Assembly (NCBI GenBank): GCA_003611745.1
Contig: RAYF01000023.1
Location: forward strand, 19,664 to 83,663
Direction of reading: 5' to 3'
DNA: 64,000 nucleotides
Source: a bacterium D16-36
GTDB lineage: Bacteria; Bacillota; Clostridia; Lachnospirales; Lachnospiraceae
This document shows positions 40,937 to 50,250 of the stretch, piece by piece (the first letter of the stretch is position 1; each line of letters starts with the position of its first letter). The notes below the pieces were generated by a model, which was given only the letters and a program-made list of their open reading frames with translations, was not told the DNA's origin and made no database searches. Position numbers and translations under genes: made by a program.

Positions 40937-43396
40937 TTACTGAATCCCCAGCCGGAAATGCCCGCACCAGTTCTTTTCCTCAAATGTCCCTTTCAAAACC
41001 CGTTCTGTCTCCATCTGGCTTTCCGTCGTAAACGAATACCGCATATCCACCCTCCCTAATCTCTGGTTCCCTAACACAGCCTCCCTGATATAAAGCGGCT
41101 CCTTCTTATAGATAATATTATAACAATACCTGCAGTAATTAACTGCTTCAAATTGCCTTTTCTTCGCATCTGCCAGCATAATACACCTATTCTGCAGCTG
41201 CTTTCTGCCAAACGCGCACTTCTCGGTATTATACTGTATGCACTGTGCAGATACCATTAACGGTATTTTTCCATATATAAGAATCTCCGATTGGGGAAGA
41301 AAGGAAAACTCCTCCATCTCCTGTTCTGTTGCTTCCAGAGGCAGCGTAAATTTATGAATCCCCTGCTCCTGCCAAAAACGGCACGCCTCCTCATTCATTA
41401 CGTACATATTATGGTCAAGCCGGATTTTATCGCGGGAAATGCCTGCTATCTTATCCAAAAATCTGACAGACTCCATATTTTTGACCAGATACCCATCCCA
41501 TCCTAATGAAAAAATCCCATCCTTCTTTCCCCATTCGTTTTTAAATCGTTCCCATGCAGCACTCCTAAAAACTACAGGGAAAACCAGCCACGGAGACTTA
41601 CCAGTCTCCAATATGCACCGGAAGGCATTTTTCAGCTCCCCAGCCCCCATAACCTCAGTGTGGAGGTAAACTGTACTGACTTCCGGGTACCGCAGCACTT
41701 CAGCCAACTGCCCCGGCAGCAGAACAGATGCCGAAAAGGCATGTCCATCACCGCCCTGCTGCACATCAGCCTGACGGCATATACTTTCCTGCTCCGGGGG
41801 CAGAACAGTTTCCCGGTATTTATGCGATATTATATTTTCCTGCAATTTCCCCAATACCTGTCTCCGAAGCTTTTTTAGTTCCCCCACAGGAAGGAAAACC
41901 CCGCCGTTTAATACAATCTCCAATTTATCAAAATAAAAAGGGCTGTTACCAGTCTGATTAAGGATTTTTCTGGCAGATTCACAGTCTGCAGGCTGCTTCT
42001 TTGCCTCTTCACAAACTGCCCCCAAACATTCTGCCCCAAATACCTCCTGCCCTTCCCCGATTGCCGCTGTCACTTGGAAATCCAAAGGCTTCCCCGGTTC
42101 CGCAGTAAATTTCCCCTGTACCGGAACCTGCCCCGAAACTTCTAGAAACCGTTTCCTGATTTCCTCTAACAGCGCGGCATCTTTTGTCCTGTAGACAAAA
42201 TCCCCGGGGATTATCCTGCTGCCCTTAAGATACCTTGTACCGATTTCCTTCCCCGCCGCCGCATCCTGCCCGACAGTATACTCATAAGACGGGATCTGTT
42301 TTTTGTTCCGGAATTCTACCACATCCTGTGCGGACAGCCTTTTCTCTGTCCGGTAGATGACTTTTTCTTTATTGACAGAAACTACCCTTCCAACCAGCAC
42401 ACCACCATGCTTCGGCCTCTGGCTGGCAAGCATGTCCCCTCTGGCATCTGCACGATGCCCTTCCATACTGCCAGCCGCCCCTTCAAGGTACCCCTGCGTA
42501 AAACCGCTCCTGTTATACAATTCTGCCAGCTTACGTAAATCCTCCTGCCATTCCTTTCCATGGCTGCAAAGGTACTTCTGATACCCCTCTTTCCCAAGAA
42601 GACCATAGAGGTCTGTATATTTACGGTAGACTGATGTCACAAAAGCAGTGTACTCCGGCCGTTTCATACGCCCTTCTATTTTAAATGAATCTATTCCTAT
42701 ATCGGTCAATTCAGGCAGGAGCGAAAGGTTGCACAATTCCTTCGGGCTTAACAGATAGTCCCCTGCCAAATCCTTCCTGCCCTCTGTCTTATACGGCATG
42801 CGGCACGGCTGTGCGCAGCGCCCCCTGTTGCCGCTTCTTCCACCGCACATACTGCTAAAAAGACACTGGCCGGAATAACAGTAACACAGGGCACCATGAA
42901 CAAATACTTCCATCTCCAGATCCGTTTCCCGCCGCATCCGTGACAGTTCCCCTATTGTCAGTTCCCTCGCCGGGACAATCCGTGTCACATGATATTTTTT
43001 TAATATCTCTGCGCCCTCCCCCATCGTCAATGTCATCTGTGTACTGGCATGAATCGGCAATCCCCTAAAATGCCTGCCCACAAAGCGCAGAACGCCTACA
43101 TCCTGTACAATTACCGCATCCAGCCCCGCCTCATAATACGGCAGCAAAAAGGAAAAGAGAGAATCCTCTAATTCCCTGTTCTTTAAAAGAGTATTGACTG
43201 TCATATACAGCTTAACCCCATGAAGATGGCAGTAAGCAATCGCTTCAATCATTTCATCCTCCTTGGGATTTTCTGCATAAGCCCTTGCCCCAAAACGGCT
43301 TCCTCCAATATATACAGCATCACAGCCGGCGGCCACTGCTGCCTTCAGTGCCTGCAAAGAGCCAGCCGGTGCAAGGATTTCCGGTTTCTTCCCCAT
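40937..43396 (-). CDS. U32 family peptidase / RlhA-type protein
   Basis: Protein of 819 residues with the U32 core (EILAPAGSLQALKAAVAAGCDAVYIGG at the start, and the signature VFVHGALCYCYSGQCLFSSMCGGRSGNRGRCAQPC) and a DUF3656-like middle domain. The clustered cysteines fit iron-sulfur binding; members in Escherichia coli (RlhA/YhbU class) take part in hydroxylation of tRNA or 23S rRNA rather than proteolysis, so the name peptidase is historical. The start at 43396 gives the conserved MGKKPEILAPAG; the longer in-frame extension to 43492 covers non-conserved sequence. It is 148 bp downstream of the zapA-like gene. Confidence 0.9.
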   Translation of the reverse strand: MGKKPEILAPAGSLQALKAAVAAGCDAVYIGGSRFGARAYAENPKEDEMIEAIAYCHLHGVKLYMTVNTLLKNRELEDSLFSFLLPYYEAGLDAVIVQDVGVLRFVGRHFRGLPIHASTQMTLTMGEGAEILKKYHVTRIVPARELTIGELSRMRRETDLEMEVFVHGALCYCYSGQCLFSSMCGGRSGNRGRCAQPCRMPYKTEGRKDLAGDYLLSPKELCNLSLLPELTDIGIDSFKIEGRMKRPEYTAFVTSVYRKYTDLYGLLGKEGYQKYLCSHGKEWQEDLRKLAELYNRSGFTQGYLEGAAGSMEGHRADARGDMLASQRPKHGGVLVGRVVSVNKEKVIYRTEKRLSAQDVVEFRNKKQIPSYEYTVGQDAAAGKEIGTRYLKGSRIIPGDFVYRTKDAALLEEIRKRFLEVSGQVPVQGKFTAEPGKPLDFQVTAAIGEGQEVFGAECLGAVCEEAKKQPADCESARKILNQTGNSPFYFDKLEIVLNGGVFLPVGELKKLRRQVLGKLQENIISHKYRETVLPPEQESICRQADVQQGGDGHAFSASVLLPGQLAEVLRYPEVSTVYLHTEVMGAGELKNAFRCILETGKSPWLVFPVVFRSAAWERFKNEWGKKDGIFSLGWDGYLVKNMESVRFLDKIAGISRDKIRLDHNMYVMNEEACRFWQEQGIHKFTLPLEATEQEMEEFSFLPQSEILIYGKIPLMVSAQCIQYNTEKCAFGRKQLQNRCIMLADAKKRQFEAVNYCRYCYNIIYKKEPLYIREAVLGNQRLGRVDMRYSFTTESQMETERVLKGTFEEKNWCGHFRLGIQ

Positions 43397-43545
43397 ATCG
43401 CATATACCCCCTTTAATACAAAAAAGAAAAGGACCGTGCCACACCCACAATCCTTCCGCTTTTTTATTGAGCTTCAAATAGTAGTTTCCCAAAGACTGCC
43501 CAGAATAATAATTTCCAGCAATCCCTCAAAACCTCTGCACAGCCC

Positions 43546-44349
43546 CTACCTTCTCTTTCCGCCAGAACGACGATTCTTCTTACTATTCCTACCGCCGTTG
43601 TAATTGTTGCCATTATAGGTATTTCCATTGGCATCATTTCTGCTGCTATTTTCATCGCTAACTGTATTGCCGCCAGAATTACCTGAATCTTCATTTTTTA
43701 TATCGCCATTGCTATCTTCACTATTATCTTTATTATCAGCAGGCTCTTTATTTACAACGCCCTCAATGTTTTCCACACTGGTGCCAACATTTTCGGCGTC
43801 AATACCAGAACTGCTGCTTTCGGCCTCCTGCGTATGGACAGCCACATCCTGTACGCCAGAACCGGCAGCACCGTCCTCTTGGCCGCCTTCACTCTCTAAA
43901 ACTGCAATTTTATTATTTTTCTCCTCTTTCATCTCACTGTTTTCTGCTTTAACACTCTCAAGCTCTGTCTCCAGACGAATCACCTTGTGCTCCGACTCTG
44001 TCTTATCTTTCTGGAGGGCTTCTATTTCCTTCTGGCGCTCCTCAAGCTGTGTTTTCATCTCAATCATATCATGCTTTATATTAAAAATCTCTGCTTCAAG
44101 GCCTTCCTTATCCTTCTGCAAGTCCTCTACAGACTGCTGCACCTTATAATAATCATCAGTAAGATTAATTGCCAGATAAATATTTTTCATCTCCGCTTCT
44201 AACCTCATATAACCTTCATTAAGCTTAAGTTCGGTTAATTTATCATTGATATGGTTTGCAATCTTCTGCAAATATTCACTGCTCTCATATCCACTTAAGG
44301 TATACTGCTTTCCATTTATGATTACTTCCACATCATTTTTGGTATTCAT
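43546..44349 (-). CDS. ZapA-like cell division protein with long coiled coil and Asn/Gly-rich tail
   Basis: Protein of 267 residues. Residues 1-90 match ZapA, which binds FtsZ and bundles its filaments (VIINGKQYTLSGYESSEYLQKIANHINDKL, AINLTDDYYK). A coiled coil of about 70 residues follows (KEGLEAEIFNIKHDMIEMKTQL), then a low-complexity acidic/Asn/Ser/Gly-rich stretch of about 90 residues and a basic C-terminus (KKNRRSGGKRR). Ordinary ZapA is about 85-110 residues, so the tail is an unusual extension, disordered by composition. GGGGGAG precedes the ATG. The gene lies in a conserved Lachnospiraceae-like block between U32 and coaD. Confidence 0.85.
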   Translation of the reverse strand: MNTKNDVEVIINGKQYTLSGYESSEYLQKIANHINDKLTELKLNEGYMRLEAEMKNIYLAINLTDDYYKVQQSVEDLQKDKEGLEAEIFNIKHDMIEMKTQLEERQKEIEALQKDKTESEHKVIRLETELESVKAENSEMKEEKNNKIAVLESEGGQEDGAAGSGVQDVAVHTQEAESSSSGIDAENVGTSVENIEGVVNKEPADNKDNSEDSNGDIKNEDSGNSGGNTVSDENSSRNDANGNTYNGNNYNGGRNSKKNRRSGGKRR

Positions 44350-44373
44350 ATTTTTTCTCCCCCTTACGGCGAT

Positions 44374-45000
44374 TTATTCCTCCTCCGGTGCATACTCTGA
44401 CTGATATGCAGCGGCCTCTGCCTGCGGATCTTCATACTGAGGCTGTGGTTCCGGCTCACTTGCCGGTACCAGCTCTGCCCTGTTCCGCTGGATAATTTCC
44501 ATGTGCCCCCTCAATGCCGTCTCCAAAGCTTTAGAATTATTGACGGTACTCTCGTAAGCACCTGCAATTACCTTTTCTGCCATATTTAGTAAGTCTGTTG
44601 TATAATAAATTGCACCATTCCCAATCTCATCCGCCTGCCTTCTGGCATTGGCAATAATGGCCTCCGCCTGTTCATTGGCCTGCCGGACAGTCTCCTCTGC
44701 CTGCTGATAAGCCTGCTGCATGATACTGTGCTCTTCTACCAGCGCATTATACTGCTCCTTCGCATCTGCTAAGATTGCGGAAGCTTTTCTCTCCGCATCC
44801 TCCAGAATCGCATCGCGCTGATTCAGCATTTTACGGTATCTTTTAATCTCCTCCGGCACATCCCTCCTAAGATCATCCAGCAAATCATATAAATCATTTT
44901 TAGGAACAACGACCTTTGTAGTAGAAAAACTCTGCATTTTGCAGCTCTCCACAAAACCATAGATATCCTCAATCTTCTGCTCTATTCTGCTATCCTGCAT
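44374..45000 (-). CDS. Coiled-coil protein (annotated in relatives as ATPase / V-ATPase subunit H-like)
   Basis: Soluble protein of 208 residues made mostly of one long Ala/Glu/Gln-rich coiled coil (about 45-165, RDAILEDAERKASAILADAKEQ, EETVRQANEQAEAIIANARRQADE). The short N-terminal domain contains KVVVPKNDLYDLLDDLRRDVPEEIKRY, and the tail is Pro/Glu/Gln-rich. Resemblance to DivIVA or V-ATPase stalk subunits reflects the coiled coil; no ATP-binding motif is present. It lies between zapA-like and coaD genes, which suggests a cell-envelope or division scaffold role, by inference. GGGGAGG precedes the ATG. Confidence 0.8.
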   Translation of the reverse strand: MQDSRIEQKIEDIYGFVESCKMQSFSTTKVVVPKNDLYDLLDDLRRDVPEEIKRYRKMLNQRDAILEDAERKASAILADAKEQYNALVEEHSIMQQAYQQAEETVRQANEQAEAIIANARRQADEIGNGAIYYTTDLLNMAEKVIAGAYESTVNNSKALETALRGHMEIIQRNRAELVPASEPEPQPQYEDPQAEAAAYQSEYAPEEE

Positions 45001-45083
45001 ATGTACCTCCCCTTGCTGATTCCTGCGTACCAGACATCTTTCTGCCTACACATCTCTGACCTTCCATGTATGCAACTGAAACC

Positions 45084-45554
45084 TTAATCCTTATGCAGCT
45101 TTTCAAATACCAGCTCTGGAACCATCCCCCTGATATCCCCGCCAAAACGGTAAATTTCTTTCACGCCGCTGGAACTAATAAAGGAATACTCTGGAGCTGT
45201 TGCCAGAAAAACAGTGTCTGCATTTTGATTTAACCTGTGATTTGCCTGAGCTAACGGAAGCTCATACTCAAAATCCTGTGGAGTACGCAGCCCCCTCACA
45301 ATAACACCTGCCTTTTCCTTGGCTACAAAATCTGCCAGAAGCCCCTCAAAAGACCTGACAGACACATTCGCCATATCTTCTGTAAGCTGTGAAAGCATCT
45401 CTACTCTTTCCTCCAGAGAAAAAAGCGGAAGCTTTACAGGATTAATCAATACTCCCAGCACCAATCTATCAAACATTCCCGCACTCCGCACGATTAAATC
45501 CATATGTCCAACCGTAACAGGATCAAAACTCCCGGGAAAAACCGCTGTCATCAT
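45084..45554 (-). CDS. coaD: Phosphopantetheine adenylyltransferase
   Basis: Enzyme of 156 residues that transfers AMP to 4'-phosphopantetheine, the fourth step of coenzyme A synthesis. It has the nucleotidyltransferase start TAVFPGSFDPVTVGHMDLI with the TxGH motif, VRGLRTPQDFEYELPLAQAN, and the C-terminal ISSSGVKEI motif (SSS-VKE), all typical of bacterial CoaD. The ATG at 45554 follows GGGGGATAGAT; the longer open frame to 45719 runs into the rsmD gene and is not used. It is coupled by location with rsmD, a common pairing. Confidence 0.97.
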   Translation of the reverse strand: MMTAVFPGSFDPVTVGHMDLIVRSAGMFDRLVLGVLINPVKLPLFSLEERVEMLSQLTEDMANVSVRSFEGLLADFVAKEKAGVIVRGLRTPQDFEYELPLAQANHRLNQNADTVFLATAPEYSFISSSGVKEIYRFGGDIRGMVPELVFEKLHKD

Positions 45555-45609
45555 ATCTATCCCCCGCCTTTCTCCATTTATGATGCCTCCAAAAAATGAA
45601 AAAAACATC

Positions 45610-46161
45610 CTATAATCTAAAAAATATATGGCGGTTTGTCTTATAATCCTTGACTCTCTCAATTGGACAGGAAAAACTCTCCATATAAGAAATATCTGTG
45701 TCCTTTGCAGCCTCTGCAATAATCAGCGTCCCCTCCTGCACCAGCGGGGAAGCCAGTAAATACGGAATGATTTTTGCCTCAAACTCTTTGTGGTACGGCG
45801 GATCCATAAAAATAATGTCAAACGGCTCCTGAAGGCTGCACAGCCTGCGCAACGCCTGCATGACATCCATCGCCATAACCTGTGCCCTGTCTGATAATCT
45901 GGCAGCCTTTAAGTTTGCCTTGATGCAAGCCACTGCCTCCCTCTCATTTTCCACAAAAACACACTGCTTTGCACCTCTGCTGAGGGCTTCAATCCCAATC
46001 CCTCCACTGCCGCTGAACAAATCTAAAAATCTGGCATCCGGAATATCTCCCTGCAGCATATTAAACAGCGTCTCTTTTATCCGGTCTGTTGTCGGCCTTG
46101 TATGATTTCCCTGCGGACACTTCAGGCTAAGCCTCCTCGCTGAACCGGCAATCACTCTCAT
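45610..46161 (-). CDS. rsmD: 16S rRNA (guanine(966)-N2)-methyltransferase
   Basis: Methyltransferase of 183 residues that modifies G966 of 16S rRNA with S-adenosylmethionine. Motifs: MRVIAGSARRLSLKCPQG, RPTTDRIKETLFNML, the AdoMet loop FLDLFSGSGGIGIEALSRGA, and the catalytic IFMDPPYHKEF (DPPY). The ATG at 46161 has GGGGAGA 5-6 bases upstream, so the extra 21 residues of the open frame upstream are left out. It lies 55 bp before coaD. Confidence 0.96.
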   Translation of the reverse strand: MRVIAGSARRLSLKCPQGNHTRPTTDRIKETLFNMLQGDIPDARFLDLFSGSGGIGIEALSRGAKQCVFVENEREAVACIKANLKAARLSDRAQVMAMDVMQALRRLCSLQEPFDIIFMDPPYHKEFEAKIIPYLLASPLVQEGTLIIAEAAKDTDISYMESFSCPIERVKDYKTNRHIFFRL

Positions 46162-46227
46162 AGCCATCTCCCCTGTGCTGCTGTTTGTAAGTATCACAAG
46201 CCATTGTAGCACATTTCTTTGCAATGG

Positions 46228-48021
46228 TCAAACATAGACATCTTCCTTCTTTATGGTAGTCAGCTCCTCCATAGACGGATTGCTAACCATGACAAGCCGA
46301 TTTGCCTGATTCATTATGAATTTTTCAAATAAATTCCTGATTCCCCTCGCATTTCCGAAATTCTCCCATTCTTCCGGCTCTTTCTGCTCCATCATATGGA
46401 GCACTTCTGTCTTTGCCTCCTCCTCAATCATAAGCCCCGCATTTCCCGCCATGACATCCATGATTTCTACCAGTTCTGTTTTCGTATAATCCGGAAAATC
46501 AATAAATTTGTTAAACCTTGAAATCAGGCCGGTATTGCTCTTTAGGAAATCCTGCATTTCCTCCGTATATCCTGCTACGATAATGACAAGATTGTCGCGG
46601 TGGTCTTCCATTAATTTTACAAGCGTATCAACCGCCTCTGTCCCAAAGTCATTCTGAATGTCAGGATTGGCAAGGGAATAGGCCTCATCAATAAAGAGGA
46701 TACCGCCTATCGCCTGTTCAACAATTTCATGCACTTTAATTGCTGTCTGCCCGACATACCCCGCCACCAAGCCAGAGCGGTCCGTCTCCACCAGATTTCC
46801 CACAGAGAGAATGCCAAGCTCCTTATATATCTTGGCAACCAGCCTTGCCACTGTCGTTTTTCCGGTGCCCGGGCTTCCGGTAAATACCATATGGTATGAC
46901 ATATCCATCTCCGGCAGTTTCATCTGCTGTCTTAATTTGCGGATTTTAATCAGGTTTATCAGGGACTGGATCTCATGCTTCACATTGCCAAGGCCGACAA
47001 GGCCGTTTAATTCATCTACCAGCTTCTGAATCTGCGCCTCATGCGCCTTCTGCTCTGCAAGCTCCCTATCCTGAATCCTTTTTTTCACCAGCAGGAACTG
47101 GGCTTTCGCCTGAGCAGAAATCTCTGCCTCCTGCTCTTCCAGAGTCTTCTCCACGACAGCCTCCTGTTTGCCGCCCCCTGATAATGCAGCCGCAGCAGTG
47201 CCGCCTGTGCCATACTGTTCTGTCCCATCCTCTGTGTCTTCCGGATCCTCTTCTTCCTCTTCCTGCAGGAATTCATCTTCTTCCTCGAAATCTTCTTCCG
47301 GTTCTTCCTCCTGATAGGCTTCTTTGGGAGCCTCCTCCTCCGAAAACATCTCCCCGTCTCTGTCCGAAACCTCCTCCAGATGCTGCTCCTGCGGCATGTC
47401 TTCTTCCGGCTCATACCATTCAAAAACAGGAGGTACCTTTTTCTCTACATCGCACTGAATTTTTTCACCATGCAGCTTGCGTGCCAGAAAACGTGAATGC
47501 TCAGCAGGTGTCCTCTCCAGCACGTAATAGCTGACCTTGCTGTAATATGCCTGAATAAATTCATTTACCCGCTGGTCTTTTCCGCTATTGAGGTATGCCA
47601 TGCAGATTAGTATATTTAACAGCGCATCCAGAAAATACTCCGTCATGTCATCGCCATTCTGTTTATCATACAAACTGCAGAGCTGTATCAGAACCGGCGG
47701 AAGCTTGTACACTTTATTAATATCTTTCATGAGTTCTGGAGTGATTTCCGTATCATCCGCAATCCCTAATGGATTGGAAATGGGAACTGTACTTGCAAAC
47801 TCAAGCTGGCTGCCCAGAACATTGCCGCACTGGACCGCTAATTCCATCAGCACAGACTGCACATAAAGATCCAGAACTTCTGTGCTGGACTGCTGCATCA
47901 CCTTTTTAGCCTGCTCCCAAAAACCAGAAACTTCAAGTGTCTGGCAATGAAGGGCTAATCTCTCATAGTTTGCCTTTCCAATCTCAAACAACTGCTCGTC
48001 GGAATATTGCATCGTAGCCAC
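46228..48021 (-). CDS. CbxX/CfqX-type AAA+ ATPase
   Basis: Protein of 597 residues. The C-terminal ~280 residues are an AAA+ module of the CbxX/SpoVK type with Walker A GSPGTGKT, Walker B GILFIDEAYSL, sensor 1 region VIIVAGYTEEM, and Arg finger region SNTGLISRFNKFI. The N-terminal ~200 residues are an unrecognised helical domain, joined by a strongly acidic stretch (EEEPEEDFEEEDEFLQEEEE). Translation starts at a GTG with AGGAGG 9-10 bases upstream. It lies between recG and rsmD. Such ATPases remodel protein partners; the partner here is unknown. Confidence 0.9.
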   Translation of the reverse strand: MATMQYSDEQLFEIGKANYERLALHCQTLEVSGFWEQAKKVMQQSSTEVLDLYVQSVLMELAVQCGNVLGSQLEFASTVPISNPLGIADDTEITPELMKDINKVYKLPPVLIQLCSLYDKQNGDDMTEYFLDALLNILICMAYLNSGKDQRVNEFIQAYYSKVSYYVLERTPAEHSRFLARKLHGEKIQCDVEKKVPPVFEWYEPEEDMPQEQHLEEVSDRDGEMFSEEEAPKEAYQEEEPEEDFEEEDEFLQEEEEEDPEDTEDGTEQYGTGGTAAAALSGGGKQEAVVEKTLEEQEAEISAQAKAQFLLVKKRIQDRELAEQKAHEAQIQKLVDELNGLVGLGNVKHEIQSLINLIKIRKLRQQMKLPEMDMSYHMVFTGSPGTGKTTVARLVAKIYKELGILSVGNLVETDRSGLVAGYVGQTAIKVHEIVEQAIGGILFIDEAYSLANPDIQNDFGTEAVDTLVKLMEDHRDNLVIIVAGYTEEMQDFLKSNTGLISRFNKFIDFPDYTKTELVEIMDVMAGNAGLMIEEEAKTEVLHMMEQKEPEEWENFGNARGIRNLFEKFIMNQANRLVMVSNPSMEELTTIKKEDVYV

Positions 48022-48098
48022 GCTGTGGTACCTCCTTTCTATTTTTTCGCATACTTATTCTTATTTTACAATGATTGCCCGTAAAAAGCAATCAGCGA

Positions 48099-50141
48099 TT
48101 ACAAGGTTTTTACATCTCCTGTGTATTCTTCCATAATGCTCCGCAGTCCTTCGTACTTTTTGCACAAAAGCGTAACACCGTCTTTTCCAAGCGCACATGC
48201 CGCTTCGTTAGCCTGCTTTAGTTCTCTGGCATCCTGATAGATATCTGCCATACGGAAATATAAATCGCCGCTCTGCCTGATTCCAAACAAGTCCCCCGGC
48301 CCCCGCAGCTGCAAATCCTGCTTTGCCACATAAAAACCATCATTAGAATTTTCCAATATCTGTAAACGCTCCATTGTCTCTTTCGACGTATTCCCCGCCA
48401 TAAAGATACAATAGGACTGGGCTTCCCCCCTCCCGACCCGCCCGCGGAGCTGGTGAAGCTGCGCAAGGCCGAAACGTTCTGCATTTTCTATCATCATAAC
48501 AGTCGCATTCGGAACATTAATCCCTACCTCTATTACAGTAGTAGAAACCAAAATATCAATCCTGCCCTCCGAAAATGCTTGCATAATATCATTTTTTTGC
48601 TGTGCTTTCATTTTTCCGTGCAGGCTCTCTATCCTCACGGACGGCGGCAGGGCTTCTTTCAGGCTATTTGTGTAGTCCAGCACATTTTCTGCCTCCATTG
48701 CCTCACTCTCCTCAACCATAGGGCAGATTATATACACCTGATGCCCTGCAGCTACCTGTTTTTCCATAAAACGGTAAGCCTGAGGGCGGTAATCTGTCCC
48801 CACAGCACAATTTTTAATTGGCAGTCGGTTAGATGGGAGCACATCAATAAGGGACACATCTAAATCCCCATACAAAATAATAGCAAGAGTCCTCGGTATC
48901 GGCGTTGCACTCATAACCAGCATATGGGGCCTCTGGCCCTTTTCCGAAAGCATCTCCCTCTGCCTTACCCCGAAACGGTGCTGCTCGTCGGTGACAATCA
49001 GTGCTAAATCTGCGTATGACACCTTCTCCTGTATCAGAGCATGGGTTCCTACTATAATATCAGTCTCCCTGCCTGCAATGCGTGCACCGGCCTCCCTCTT
49101 TGCCGCCGCAGTCATAGAGCCGACAAGAAGTGCTATCCTGACCCCCATCGGCTCCAGATATTTCCTAAATTCCTCATAATGCTGTTTTGCCAGAACCTCC
49201 GTTGGAACCATGATTGCCGCCTGATGCCCATTTTCCGCCGCGCAGAGAAGCGCAAGAAGCGCTACCACTGTCTTGCCGGAACCTACATCCCCTTGAATCA
49301 GGCGGTTCATCACAAACCCTGACTGCAAATCCCTCCTGACATCCTCCCATGCTCCCTTCTGGCCTGTCGTAAGCTCAAAGGGCAGCGCCCTTAAGAGTTC
49401 TTCTGTCCTCCTGCCTGCCACCAGCTTATATTTTGATACTGCCTCATGCTTCTGCCCCTTCATCTGATGGAGTGCGAGCGAGAAAAGGAAAAATTCTTCA
49501 AATACCAGACGGCTTCTGGCCCTTGCATATTCCTCCCTGCTTTCAGGAAAATGAATGGCATGCACCGCTTTTTTGTGCAGCAGCAGGTCATACTTTTTGC
49601 GGATCTCTAATGGCAGAAAATCCGGCTCAAACTCATAATCTGCCAGTGCAAGTGATACAGCCTTTGCGACTGCATGGTTTGTAAGCCCAGCCGTCAGCGG
49701 ATAGACAGGCTGGAGCTTCCCCAACTGGTTTGCATATTCTTGCTGTGTCAGGATCTTAGGCTGCGCCGTCTGGAGAAAACCATTTTTCCTGACAATTTTT
49801 CCTCTTAATATATAGTGCATCCCGACCTTTATCGTTTTCATCAGATACGGCATATTATACCAGCTCACCTGTATCTGTCCGGAGCTATCCCGCAGCAGCC
49901 CGGAAATAATCTTCAAACCGTGCACAGATGCCATCTTAAGCCTTGCCGGAAAGCTCCCCTCTAAAATCACCGTCTCTCCCTCCCGCACTGTGGAGATTGG
50001 CTGGATTTTTGTAAAAATATCATATTCCCTTGGATAAAAAGCAAGAAGCTCCTCCACTGTAGTTATGCCCAGTTTTTTGAAGAGCTTCTCACTTTTTTCC
50101 CCAATTCCCTTTATATTTCGGATACTATCCTTCGCCTTCAT
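48099..50141 (-). CDS. recG: ATP-dependent DNA helicase RecG
   Basis: Helicase of about 680 residues that reverses stalled replication forks and branch-migrates Holliday junctions. It has an N-terminal wedge OB domain (ETVILEGSFPARLKMASVHGLKI), helicase motif I GDVGSGKT, motif Ia MVPTEVLAKQH, DEQH box TDEQHRFGVRQRE, motif III MSATPIPRT, motif VI QLRGRVGRG, and the C-terminal LRGPGDLFGIRQSG motif. Length is normal. The ATG at 50141 follows GGGGGATTGTG. It is followed downstream by the AAA+ gene, with 77 bp between. Confidence 0.97.
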   Translation of the reverse strand: MKAKDSIRNIKGIGEKSEKLFKKLGITTVEELLAFYPREYDIFTKIQPISTVREGETVILEGSFPARLKMASVHGLKIISGLLRDSSGQIQVSWYNMPYLMKTIKVGMHYILRGKIVRKNGFLQTAQPKILTQQEYANQLGKLQPVYPLTAGLTNHAVAKAVSLALADYEFEPDFLPLEIRKKYDLLLHKKAVHAIHFPESREEYARARSRLVFEEFFLFSLALHQMKGQKHEAVSKYKLVAGRRTEELLRALPFELTTGQKGAWEDVRRDLQSGFVMNRLIQGDVGSGKTVVALLALLCAAENGHQAAIMVPTEVLAKQHYEEFRKYLEPMGVRIALLVGSMTAAAKREAGARIAGRETDIIVGTHALIQEKVSYADLALIVTDEQHRFGVRQREMLSEKGQRPHMLVMSATPIPRTLAIILYGDLDVSLIDVLPSNRLPIKNCAVGTDYRPQAYRFMEKQVAAGHQVYIICPMVEESEAMEAENVLDYTNSLKEALPPSVRIESLHGKMKAQQKNDIMQAFSEGRIDILVSTTVIEVGINVPNATVMMIENAERFGLAQLHQLRGRVGRGEAQSYCIFMAGNTSKETMERLQILENSNDGFYVAKQDLQLRGPGDLFGIRQSGDLYFRMADIYQDARELKQANEAACALGKDGVTLLCKKYEGLRSIMEEYTGDVKTL

Positions 50142-50250
50142 CACAATCCCCCGGCTTTTCTGCTATCTTCCGGGGAAATGCACCCGCATCCCCGGAAGTA
50201 ATTTATCCATCACCGCAGCAGCCATAATAATACAGCCCTGCATCCAAACA

